Below, in pieces: positions 1 through 8,600 of a stretch of DNA of 46,825 nucleotides. Each line of letters opens with the position of its first letter. Positions within the stretch are counted from its first letter, which is position 1. A model generated the notes under the pieces. It did no database searches, was not told the origin of the DNA, and saw nothing but the letters and a program-made list of their open reading frames with translations. Origin of the DNA: an uncultured Bacteroidota bacterium (GTDB taxonomy: Bacteria > Bacteroidota > Bacteroidia > Chitinophagales > Chitinophagaceae); assembly GCA_903839875.1 (NCBI GenBank), contig CAIMDZ010000040.1, positions 1 to 46,825 on the forward strand, read 5' to 3'. The position numbers and the translations under genes were made by a program.

Positions 1-128
1 AAATGAAATCAGAAGCAGGTGCATGGCAAACTCACCGGAACAATAAGGAAGCCAAAATAAAATGGCACTTCACCTGTGAGGATGCAAGGGTGAAATTATT
101 AAAACTTTATCCGTCAATTCATGCGTGA
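1..128 (+). CDS. IS630-family transposase, C-terminal end (partial, runs off the window)
   Basis: An open frame enters from the left edge and stops at a TGA at 126-128. The visible 41 residues contain WHFTCEDARVKLLKLYPSI, which resembles the conserved end of IS630-type DDE transposases (W-x-F-T-x-x-D-A-R-x-K-L-x-x-L-Y-P). Such enzymes cut and paste the element into TA dinucleotides. Only the tail is present, so neither the catalytic triad nor the start can be checked. It faces the truncated NHL gene on the other strand, which fits an insertion into that gene. Family assignment rests on remembered motif similarity over a short stretch. Confidence 0.6.
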   Translation, partial: MKSEAGAWQTHRNNKEAKIKWHFTCEDARVKLLKLYPSIHA

Positions 129-136
129 CATGACAC
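1..136 (+). mobile_element. right end of a probable IS630-type insertion sequence
   Basis: The transposase tail ends at 128. Homology of the opposite-strand NHL gene to its paralogue at 19541-22048 breaks off at about 137-155. A TA dinucleotide lies at 137-138, the usual IS630 target, so the element border is probably there. The left end is outside the window, so the terminal inverted repeat cannot be confirmed. Confidence 0.4.
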
Positions 137-371
137 TAGTAGAAATATCTATTTTGCGAATCCTGTGGTTATATGAATCCGCTATTAGAACATTACCAGA
201 ATCATCTAAACATAATTGTTCTGGAAAATAAATTTTGGCACTAGTTGCGGGGCCATTATCTCCAGAATATCCAGGCACTCCTGTACCACCAATGGTAGTA
301 ATAACATTCACCTGGGCATGCAAGTTGATACAGGTAAAGATGAATATCAATATAATTACAAACCTTTTCAT
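114..371 (-). pseudogene. NHL-repeat secreted protein, 5' fragment truncated by an IS
   Basis: The 85-residue frame begins with a clear signal peptide (residues 1-20, ending in LHAQ) and then one NHL repeat: VITTIGGTGVPGYSGDNGPA followed by NVLIADSYNHRIRKID. This is the same unit found six times in the protein at 19541-22048. After RKID the sequence loses all similarity to that unit and stops within 10 residues, inside the sequence belonging to the IS630-type element. NHL repeats form beta-propeller blades; a single blade would not fold as one. I read this as the 5' end of a gene interrupted by the insertion sequence, the rest lying beyond the window or lost. Confidence 0.6.
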
Positions 372-382
372 TTACTACCAAT

Positions 383-505
383 TTTACTCCACCATAATCT
401 TCCCTGCAAACACCCGCCCATTAGTCAACACAGCAATAAAATAAATCCCGGCAGGTGCATAGGATGGCAGTTTGATTTCTATATGCAAATTATGAATAAA
501 AATCA
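383..505 (-). pseudogene. orphan T9SS type A sorting-domain remnant
   Basis: Read on the minus strand, this stretch gives IEIKLPSYAPAGIYFIAVLT followed by NGRVFAGKIMVE and a stop at 383-385. This matches the last strands of T9SS type A sorting domains (GIYxxxVxxxGxxxxxKixVx) and resembles the end of the 1724-residue protein of this window (GKLMVE). An in-frame stop lies just upstream, and no start or mature domain precedes it. It lies between the L,D-transpeptidase stop and the NHL fragment start. It is most simply the 3' leftover of a deleted T9SS cargo gene. Confidence 0.55.
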
Positions 506-518
506 GTTACTGGAAACT

Positions 519-1292
519 TTAATTCACATACCTCCCGTCCGGACTATACATAACGGGTAGTATTTTGTGGGTCTTCTCGAAATAGTCAAAACCGTTCTTA
601 AGTTCAGACCAGAACTGCTGTTTATCGGGGTCGTGCGGGAATTTGTTTTTCAGGTAGGCCATGCCTGCTTTGTTCAGCCGGGTGGGGAAGATGTGCACGG
701 GTATGTATTCCTGGCCGTTGAGTTTGGCAGTCAGGCATAACGTGTATAGTTCTTTGATACCATCATCCGTCATGGGCATACAACCGATGGTGACACAGCC
801 GCCGTGAATATAAATTTCTCCGCCCAGGTCGGGCTTACCCATTTTGCTGTCAGAATAATTCGGATAGTTGAGCAGCATGGAGAGGTAGTAATCGCTTTTG
901 GGGTTAAATTCTTCAATGAAGTAATAACCCTCCGGCACCTGCCGGTCGCCCTGTGTGCGCTTGGGGCCAAGCTGACCTGAGATTGCGCAGATGTGGTAGG
1001 TTTTTACGAGCTTGTATTCGCTGCTTTCGGTATTGCGTGCCCACAGTTCCATTTCGTTCTGCGACTTGAAAGCACGGAGGTAAATATCTGTAGGAGGCCA
1101 GGCGAGGTTCTTCTTTTTAAATTCCCTTGCCAGGGTGTCGTTGTATTTTTTACAGGCTTCATTAACACGGGTGCAGGTAAGCTGGTAGTTTTTAAAATTC
1201 TGGTCGGCTTCCTGGGCTTTTAACAAGGAAGGTAAACAAATAAATAACAAACAAATGAGTAAGGGGCACAGCAATGATCTTTGTGTCACCAT
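519..1292 (-). CDS. secreted L,D-transpeptidase (YkuD family)
   Basis: The protein carries the YkuD active-site signature IHGGCVTIGCMPM: counted from the GTG at 1322, His173 and the nucleophile Cys181, followed by Met182-Pro-Met. The preceding VPEGYYFIEEFNPKSDYYL is typical of the YafK-like branch. These enzymes form 3-3 peptidoglycan cross-links or attach proteins to the wall, acting in the periplasm through a Cys thioester. The ATG at 1290-1292 is preferred over the GTG at 1320-1322 because it leaves a compact signal peptide (MVTQRSLLCPLLICLLFICL... ending LLKAQ). An AGGAGG lies 19 bases upstream of that ATG, too far for an ordinary ribosome binding site. About 257 residues. It stands alone next to the repeat-protein array; no functional link is visible. 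Confidence 0.85.
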   Translation of the reverse strand: MVTQRSLLCPLLICLLFICLPSLLKAQEADQNFKNYQLTCTRVNEACKKYNDTLAREFKKKNLAWPPTDIYLRAFKSQNEMELWARNTESSEYKLVKTYHICAISGQLGPKRTQGDRQVPEGYYFIEEFNPKSDYYLSMLLNYPNYSDSKMGKPDLGGEIYIHGGCVTIGCMPMTDDGIKELYTLCLTAKLNGQEYIPVHIFPTRLNKAGMAYLKNKFPHDPDKQQFWSELKNGFDYFEKTHKILPVMYSPDGRYVN

Positions 1293-1397
1293 ATATGGGT
1301 CGTTAACAACACCTCCTGACACCTGTCCCGATTTTTTCGGGAGGGTCGGGGTTTATTACAAATATAACATAACCCGGCTAAATGATTTCCTAAAATA

Positions 1398-1425
1398 AAT
1401 AAAGGGGCGATCACGCCCCTTTATT
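1398..1425 (-). terminator. terminator hairpin downstream of the 627-residue BIg2 protein gene
   Basis: Perfect 12-bp arms AATAAAGGGGCG / CGCCCCTTTATT with a 4-base loop, 23 bases past the stop codon. The same AAAGGGGC...GCCCCTTT core is found after the next paralogue (3532-3555). Confidence 0.75.
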
Positions 1426-1448
1426 AAGTATTAAAAAGTTCAGGAGTA

Positions 1449-3332
1449 TTAATGCTGTACCTGTACTTTACTATTATAGTCTATAGAGGCCGATTTTACA
1501 TTTACGAGGTATAAACCATTTGCAAATGCTGACAAGTCAATCTGTTTAGCACCTGTACTCTGGTTCATTATTACATTAGTATTGTATAATACGCGGCCTG
1601 CAAGGTCTGTGATGGTAATGGCGCCATTCTCAGCAGCTAATTCATTCCAGGTAATATTCAGGTTCCCGTTGGTTGGGTTAGGGAATGCGAATATGGTTGA
1701 TTCAGCAGAAGGAACATTATGTACACCAGCCAATACGGGGGTAATAGTTAAAGACAATGTATGCTGAACAAAACTTGCAGCAGACATAGACGGACTTGCA
1801 GTGGTCAATGAAACACTGGTATAAGGAACTGTGATATAGCTTGAAGAGTCAGGGAACACATAGTAAGTCTGACCAACGGGCAGGTTGCTGAAAGAGTAGT
1901 GGCCTGTAGCATCTGTATAGGTTTGAGCTATCAGTTGGTGGGTAGTGGAATTAACTACACACATGTGCAGGTGAACAGAAGGTCCGCCGCCTGACGTACC
2001 CTTGTTGGCGCCTGTGGTAACATCACCTGCAATAAAACCTGTGCCCGTAGTAACAGTACCGTAAGCCATAGTAACATCTTCACCGGTATTTGCAATTCCG
2101 GCAGTGTGGTAGATCACATCTGCATCATGCCAGTAGAAATAAGCGCCGTGGTAAGTAGGCATGTAACCTGACGTGGAGAAAGTATCAGGCAATGCTGCTT
2201 TTACACGGAATGAATCGGTAGCAAGACCGGCGAACTGGTAATAAACGCTTGTGCCTGAGCAATAAGTGGTAACAGAATCCTGTGCGCTGAGTATGTGTGT
2301 AGTCGGGTTGTATTTAACCAGCCAAACCTTGACATTGCCATAAACAGCAGAGCCAAAGATCACATTGCCTGAGATGCCGTCAAATGCCGTTACGGTTACA
2401 GTGTATGTAGCATACACTGTGCCGCTGCAACCTGCAACTGCATAGGAGATAACAGTAGTACCGGCGCTTACACCTGTGACTACGCCGCCGCCAGAAATAG
2501 TTGCAACTGATGTTGTGCCACTGCTCCATGTACCTGATGCAGTTTCAGACAATGTAATGGTAGAGCCAGCAACAACAGTGGTTGGTCCGCTGATTGTTCC
2601 AGGGCTGGTAGTGCCGCCTACTGTGATTGTCCTTGTTGCGTAAGAAGTACCGCAGCTGCCCGTAGTAGTGTAGCTGATGACAACGGTACCTGCAGAAACA
2701 CCTAAAACCACACCACCGGATGTAACAGTAGCGATAGAAGTAGTACCGCTGCTCCAGGTACCACCCAGACCCAGACTATCGTGAAGGGTAATGGTTGAGC
2801 CCACGCAAACTACTGAAGGCCCTGTAATCACACCTGCAGGAGAAGCGCCAACTGTAACTGTAGTATAGGCGGAACAACCACCGGGCAATGTATAATATAT
2901 ATAGTCCCAACCGCCGCTCACACCTGTTACTACACCGGTCGAGGCGCCAACGGTCTCATGAGAGCCGCCTGACCATGTGCCGCCAGGGGTAGCATCCGTA
3001 AGTGTAATAGAGGAACCAACACATACAGTACCAGGACCTGAAATAGCGGTTGGAGAAGGGCTGACTGTCATTGTAATGGTTGCATAGCCGCTGCCGGTAG
3101 TATAGGTAATATCGCAAACGCCTGCTGAAACTCCGTTGACAATTCCGGTAGATGAGCCTACTGTGGCTATAGCTATATTACTGCTCGTCCATACGCCTCC
3201 GGGGCTAAGGCTGTCAGCTAAATACGTACTGGAGCCAAGACATACTGTATGCGGACCAGTGATAGGGGTTATCGCATAAGAGGCTACGGAGAGCATTACG
3301 GTAATAAATGTGAGGGTCAAAAACTTTTTCAT
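1449..3332 (-). CDS. T9SS-secreted BIg2 repeat protein (627 aa, 4 Ig-like domains)
   Basis: Probable cell-surface or extracellular protein. Signal peptide MKKFLTLTFITVMLSVASYA, then four BIg2-type domains (residues about 22-320), each starting ITG/ISG-x-x-x-VCVGS and containing GGTWSSG...SIATV...GVVTGVSAGT. Next comes a carboxypeptidase-regulatory-like segment (about 325-540) starting ISGNVIFGSAVYGNVKVWLV, with a YFYWHDADV motif, and last a T9SS type A sorting domain (about 545-627, FPNPTNGNLNITW ... GLYLVNVKSASIDYNSKVQV). The same architecture and nearly the same sequence recur in the next gene (3578-5488), so the two are recent paralogues. The gene ends in its own hairpin and carries the shared upstream element at 3424-3436. 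BIg2 domains are common in adhesins; the ligand cannot be inferred. Confidence 0.85.
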   Translation of the reverse strand: MKKFLTLTFITVMLSVASYAITPITGPHTVCLGSSTYLADSLSPGGVWTSSNIAIATVGSSTGIVNGVSAGVCDITYTTGSGYATITMTVSPSPTAISGPGTVCVGSSITLTDATPGGTWSGGSHETVGASTGVVTGVSGGWDYIYYTLPGGCSAYTTVTVGASPAGVITGPSVVCVGSTITLHDSLGLGGTWSSGTTSIATVTSGGVVLGVSAGTVVISYTTTGSCGTSYATRTITVGGTTSPGTISGPTTVVAGSTITLSETASGTWSSGTTSVATISGGGVVTGVSAGTTVISYAVAGCSGTVYATYTVTVTAFDGISGNVIFGSAVYGNVKVWLVKYNPTTHILSAQDSVTTYCSGTSVYYQFAGLATDSFRVKAALPDTFSTSGYMPTYHGAYFYWHDADVIYHTAGIANTGEDVTMAYGTVTTGTGFIAGDVTTGANKGTSGGGPSVHLHMCVVNSTTHQLIAQTYTDATGHYSFSNLPVGQTYYVFPDSSSYITVPYTSVSLTTASPSMSAASFVQHTLSLTITPVLAGVHNVPSAESTIFAFPNPTNGNLNITWNELAAENGAITITDLAGRVLYNTNVIMNQSTGAKQIDLSAFANGLYLVNVKSASIDYNSKVQVQH

Positions 3333-3423
3333 ACAAATTAATTTAAAGGTTTGATTAATAAAAGATTTTTTAGAATGTTTAAATAACGGTTTTTCTTTGT
3401 TATACTGTTAGACGAGTAAAGGT

Positions 3424-3436
3424 CCGGAAATGTTAG
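3424..3436 (-). promoter_or_regulatory. shared upstream element of the BIg2 array (copy 1)
   Basis: On the minus strand CTAACATTTCCGG, about 100 bases before the start codon. Related CTAACATT...CGG sequences occur 80-112 bases before three other paralogues (5568-5584, 12697-12710, 19369-19383). It is followed toward the gene by TTTACTCGTCTA and AACAAAGAAAAACCG, which are also found before the 636-residue paralogue. Function is inferred from conservation only. Confidence 0.4.
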
Positions 3437-3531
3437 GAAGTTAGCAATATATTTTATTTATAAATTCGAAATAAGAGGATATAAACATATGATAAGGAGA
3501 TTTTAGGGGATAAACCGTAATCCTGAAATCA

Positions 3532-3555
3532 ATAAAGGGGCGAATGCCCCTTTAT
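3532..3555 (-). terminator. terminator hairpin downstream of the 636-residue BIg2 protein gene
   Basis: Arms ATAAAGGGGC / GCCCCTTTAT with a GAAT loop, 23 bases past the stop at 3578. Nearly the same hairpin as at 1398-1425. Confidence 0.7.
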
Positions 3556-3577
3556 ATAAATCTATTTTTAAGAAGAA

Positions 3578-5488
3578 TTAATGCTGTACCTGTACTTTGC
3601 TGTTATAGTCAATGGTCGCTGACTTAACATGCACCAGGTATAAGCCGTCAGCATAGCCTGACATATCAAATTGTTTTACGCCATTGCCTTCAATCAACCT
3701 TACTTCAGTACTTATCAGTTCGCGTCCTGAGATATCTGTGATCGTAATCGTTCCGCTTTCAGTGGCAGCTGCATTCCAGCTGACATTCAGGTTTCCGTTT
3801 GAGGGGTTGGGGAAGGCATAAACGGTGGATTCGGCAGTGGTTACATTATGGACGCCTTCGATAACAGGTGTAATTGTGAACGACAAAGTATGCTGCTGGA
3901 ATCCGGCGGTTGTCATTGACGGATTAGCCGTTGTCAATGTCACGCTGGTATAAGGAACTGTGAGGTAGCCGGACGAGTCAGGAAAGACATAGTAGGTCTC
4001 ACCGACGGGCAGGTTATTAAAGGTATAATGTCCGGCTGCATCGGTATAGGTTTGTCCTATCAGCTGGTGCGTGGTTGAATTTAGCACACACATATGCATA
4101 TGTTCCGAGGGCCCCCCACCTGAAGTACCCTTATTGGCGCCGGTAGTAACGTCGCCGGCAATGAAGCCTGGACCTGCGGTTAGTGTTCCTACAGCCATGG
4201 CAATATCCTTGTTTAGGTCGGAACTGCCGGCAACATGCCAGATCACATCTGCATCATGCCAGTAGAAGTAAGAACCATGGTAGGTGGGCATAAAGCCGGT
4301 TGTTGAAAAAGAATCAGGAAGTGCTGCCTTAACCCTGAATGAATCGGTGCCAAGACCTCGGAACTCATAATAAATGCTTCCGGCGGGATAAAAGCCCCCC
4401 ATATAGGTAGTGACTGAATCAACTGCACTAAGAATGTGTGTGGATGAGTTATACGTTATTAGCCATACTTTGACATTTCCATATATTGCAGAGCCGAAAT
4501 TTACATGCCCGGAAATTCCATCCAGCGGAACGACACTTATGGTATCGGTAGCAACTGCCAGACCGCCACAGCCGGTAACTGAATAGCTGATAGTAGCTGT
4601 GCCAACCGAAATCCCGTTAATTTGCCCGGTACTGGCATCTATCGTTGCAACTGAAGGGTTACTGCTGCTCCAGGCCCCTGTCCAGACCGTTTCCCAGGCA
4701 TAACCGATTGTTCCTACAGCGATAGGAGATGAACTTGTAATGATTCCGGGATCGGTGGTACTAAGAACTGTAATGGGGTGGAATGCATAGGCTAAGCCAC
4801 AGATGCCGGTGGTAGCATAACTGATAGTGACCGTACCGGCAGAAACGCCTGTAACAACACCACCTGATGTAATAGTTGCTACTGAAGGAGTGTCGCTGAT
4901 CCATGTTCCGCCCGGCACTGCACTATCTACCAAGGTAATTGCAGACCCCGTACATACCGTGACTGGCCCCGTTATATATCCCGTTGGCGTTGCATCTACT
5001 GTCACTATGGCAAAAACGCTGCATCCACCCGGCATCGAATAATATATGTATTCCGTGCCCCCATACAAACCGGTCACGATTCCGGAAGCTGAACCAACGG
5101 TTGCATAGAGGCCGTAGTATGTACTCCAGGTTCCTCCGGGTGTTGCGTCAGTGAGCGTCGTGGTGGTCCCCATGCAAAATGAAGTTGTTCCTCCAACAAT
5201 CGGAGCCGGTACCGGGGAAACGGTAACGGCCTGTGTAACGTAGCTGGTGCCCATGGTAAAGGTTATGGTTGCAACGCCTGTGGAGACACCGTATGCAGCT
5301 CCGCTTGATGAGCCGATAGTAACAATGGCGGTATTGCTGCTTGTCCAGACACCCCCGGTGCTTGGGCTATCAGTTAAAGCAGTAGAGTCACCCACGCAAA
5401 TGGTAAAAGTTCCGCTGATGGGCGTCAATGCATAAGATGCTAACGACAACAACATAGCAATAAGCGTCAGGGAAAATAACTTTTTCAT
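3578..5488 (-). CDS. T9SS-secreted BIg2 repeat protein (636 aa, 4 Ig-like domains)
   Basis: Close paralogue of the 627-residue neighbour. Signal peptide MKKLFSLTLIAMLLSLASYA, four BIg2 domains (about 22-325), the same ISGHVNFGSAIYGNVKVWLI segment with YFYWHDADVIW and GFIAGDVTTGANKGTSGGG, then a type A sorting domain (FPNPSNGNLNVSW ... YNSKVQVQH). The last residues are identical in the two proteins, while the Ig domains have diverged more, for example in the fourth domain, which lacks the VC cysteine. It probably sits at the cell surface after T9SS export. Gaps of about 190-250 bases with hairpins separate it from both neighbours, so it is likely transcribed on its own. Confidence 0.85.
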   Translation of the reverse strand: MKKLFSLTLIAMLLSLASYALTPISGTFTICVGDSTALTDSPSTGGVWTSSNTAIVTIGSSSGAAYGVSTGVATITFTMGTSYVTQAVTVSPVPAPIVGGTTSFCMGTTTTLTDATPGGTWSTYYGLYATVGSASGIVTGLYGGTEYIYYSMPGGCSVFAIVTVDATPTGYITGPVTVCTGSAITLVDSAVPGGTWISDTPSVATITSGGVVTGVSAGTVTISYATTGICGLAYAFHPITVLSTTDPGIITSSSPIAVGTIGYAWETVWTGAWSSSNPSVATIDASTGQINGISVGTATISYSVTGCGGLAVATDTISVVPLDGISGHVNFGSAIYGNVKVWLITYNSSTHILSAVDSVTTYMGGFYPAGSIYYEFRGLGTDSFRVKAALPDSFSTTGFMPTYHGSYFYWHDADVIWHVAGSSDLNKDIAMAVGTLTAGPGFIAGDVTTGANKGTSGGGPSEHMHMCVLNSTTHQLIGQTYTDAAGHYTFNNLPVGETYYVFPDSSGYLTVPYTSVTLTTANPSMTTAGFQQHTLSFTITPVIEGVHNVTTAESTVYAFPNPSNGNLNVSWNAAATESGTITITDISGRELISTEVRLIEGNGVKQFDMSGYADGLYLVHVKSATIDYNSKVQVQH

Positions 5489-5567
5489 AAGATTTGATTT
5501 TGTAGTTAGAAATGATAGTTTATTTTAAATATTGAAAACGGGTTTTCTTTGTTTAATAGACGAGTAA

Positions 5568-5584
5568 CCGGCAAACAATGTTAG
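5568..5584 (-). promoter_or_regulatory. shared upstream element of the BIg2 array (copy 2)
   Basis: Minus strand CTAACATTGTTTGCCGG, about 85-95 bases before the start at 5488. It is followed by TTACTCGTCTATTAAACAAAG, matching the 3332 gene's upstream region. Confidence 0.4.
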
Positions 5585-5634
5585 AAAAAATATTGAATAT
5601 TTATTTTCTTTATGAAAAAATGTATTGAAAAAAA

Positions 5635-5656
5635 GCTCCCGGCAAAAACCGGGAGC
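5635..5656 (-). terminator. rho-independent terminator of the 1342-residue BIg2 protein gene
   Basis: Arms GCTCCCGG / CCGGGAGC with a 6-base loop. On the minus strand it is followed by a run of T (complement of the A run ending at 5634). It starts 25 bases past the stop at 5681. Confidence 0.85.
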
Positions 5657-5680
5657 CTTAGACTTTAATAATAACATTTC

Positions 5681-8600
5681 CTATTTCTGAATCTGTAATT
5701 TTCCTGTGTAGAAAATATGATCTGATTTGATAGTAAGCAGGTAAATACCATCTTTCAGATTACTGAGGTCAAATTGTGCCTGGCCTGAAACAGTGTTAAT
5801 TTCCAATACCGATATAAATACCTCACGGCCTGTAACATCAGTTACACGTACAATGGCATTACCATTAACCTGGTTATCCCATTTTACATTCAGACTGCCA
5901 CCAGTTGGATTAGGATAAACACTGACAATAGCTGCTGTTCCATTTGCGCCAACGTTGCTGATGCCTGCAGAGTGTATCGGGTCTAATGGTACTTCGCTAA
6001 CAGTGATTGTAACAAAAGTAGCGCAGCCGCCTACCAAATAATAAATAGTAACAGTGCCGCTGGAAACGCCTAATACAACCCCTGAAGTAGCATTAACGGT
6101 AGCGATTGAAGTATTAGAGCTGATCCAGGTACCACCTGAAGTAGCATCAGCTAATGCAAGGTCGTAACCTATCAGAACAGAAGTTCCTCCTGTTATGGAA
6201 GCAGGTACCGGGGTAACCGTAACGGTATGGTAAACACCGCATGAAGTACCTATGGAATAATAAATATTTACAACTCCGGTACTCACACCTGTTACCACAC
6301 CTGTTGAAGTTACAGTAGCGATAGAAGTATTGCCACTGGACCATGTACCGCCGCTTGTCGCGTCAGCCAGGGTAATTGCCGAACCTACACATACTGTACC
6401 TGGTCCTGTAATAGCTGCAGGCGCAGGATTAACGGTTTCAAGCCTGTAGGCATAACAACCGCCTGATGAATAATAGATGGTAGCAGTTCCTGCAGAAACA
6501 CCTGTTACAACACCGCCTGTGCTAATAGTTGCAATACCGGTAGCACTGCTAGTCCAGGTGCCTCCTGTTGGAGACCCGGTCAGTGTTGTGGTTGACACGG
6601 TACATACTATGCTGCTGCCGGTGATGGAAGCAGTTGCATTTACAGTCATTGGATGGTATGCATAACATCCGCCCGCTGAGTAATAAATATTTACGGTTCC
6701 TGAGGCAATACCTGTAACAACACCTGCTGTACTCACTGTTGCGACGGATGTATTGCTGCTGCTCCATGTGCCTCCTGTCGGTGAACCGGTCAGGGTAGTT
6801 GTTCCGCCTGCGCAAACTGTGCTGCTTCCTGAAACAGATGCAGTAGAATTAACTGTTACAGTGAAGTAGTTATAGCATCCGCCGTACAGATAATAAATGT
6901 TTGCTGTGCCACCGGAAACTCCTGATACCACACCTGTTGAACCTACTGTGGCTACGGAAGTATTACTGCTTGACCATACACCTCCTGATGGTGATGCTGT
7001 AAGTGTAGTAGTAGTGCCAACACATAAAGTATGGCTGCCGGTTATGGCAGAGGTAGCGTTAACGGTCATTGTATGATAAGAATAACATCCGCCGGAAGTG
7101 TAGTAAATATTAACTACGCCACTGCCGACAGCGGTAACAACACCTGCTGTAGTAATTGTTGCAATTGAAGTATTGCCACTGCTCCAGGTACCACCTGTTG
7201 GCGATGCGGTCAATGTGGTAGTTGCGCCAATACACAAAGTAGAACCTCCGGAGATGGTTGCAGCGGCGTTAACAGTAACGGTATGGTATGCATAGCAACC
7301 GCTAATTGAATAATAAATATTTACAACACCCGCGGTTACGCCGGTTACTACACCTCCTGTACTAACAGTTGCTATTGCTGTATTGCTGCTGATCCAGGTA
7401 CCACCTGAAACTGATGCAGTTAATGTGACAGAACTGCCGGTACATACCGAGCTTGCCCCTGAAATTGTTGCGCCCGATGTTACGGTTACTGAATAGGTTG
7501 CATACAATGAGCCAACTGTGTAAGTAATAGTAACAGTCCCTGAAGATACACCTGTAACCACACCTGATGTGGCATTGATGGTAGCAACAGAAGTATTGCT
7601 GCTGCTCCATGAACCGCCTGTTGTGGCGTCAGTGAGTGTTATGGTCGAACCAACACATACTGCAGTCGGACCAGAGATCGCCGAGATCGAAGAAGTTCCG
7701 GTTACTGTAAATGTTTTTGTCGCCATGCATCCGCTTAGGTAATAAGTAATAGTGCAGATACCGGCAGACACACCTGTTACAACGCCTGTAGAAGAACCTA
7801 TGGTAGCGATGGAGGTAGATGAACTAAGCCAGATGCCTCCCGTTGTTGCATCCGTTTCAGTAACTGTTCCGCCTACTGTTGTTGAAGAAGGTCCGGAAAT
7901 TGCTGACGGGCCTGCGGTAATTGCTAACGACCTCGTCACATAACTGCTGCCTACTGTGTAGGTGATGGTGACTGTACCTGCGGAAACGCCTAAAACAACC
8001 CCTGATGTCTCATTGATTGTTGCAATAGAAGTATTGCTGCTGCTCCACGAACCGCCGGTAGTCGCGTCAGTCATAGTGCCTGTTGAACCAACACATATGC
8101 CGGTTGGCCCGGAAATAGCTGCGATAGAAGTGCCGCTGGTTACTGTAAAGTAAATCCTTACAAAGCATCCGCTTGTAAGCATATAAGTCATAGCGCAAGT
8201 ACCTGCTGAAACACCGGTAACAAGGCCTGAAGTAGAATTAATGGTTGCAATGGAAGGGGTAGAGCTTGACCAGATACCACCGCCTGTGGCATCAGTTAAG
8301 GTAACTGTTCCGCCTACGGTTGTGGTAGTCGGTCCGGCGATTGCAGCAGGCCCGGCTGATACTGATAATGCCCTGGTAACATAGCTGCTGCCAACGGTAT
8401 AAGTGATAGTAACTGTTCCTGCAGTAACGCCGGTAACAACACCTGACGTAGCATTAATTGTTGCTATGGAAGTATTGCTGCTGCTCCATGAACCGCTAGT
8501 TGTTGCATCGGTTAAAGTTATTGTTGAACCAATGCATACGCTTGCCTGGCCTGATATTGCAGCTACTGAAGTGCCGCCTGATACAGAGAAAGAAGTGTAA

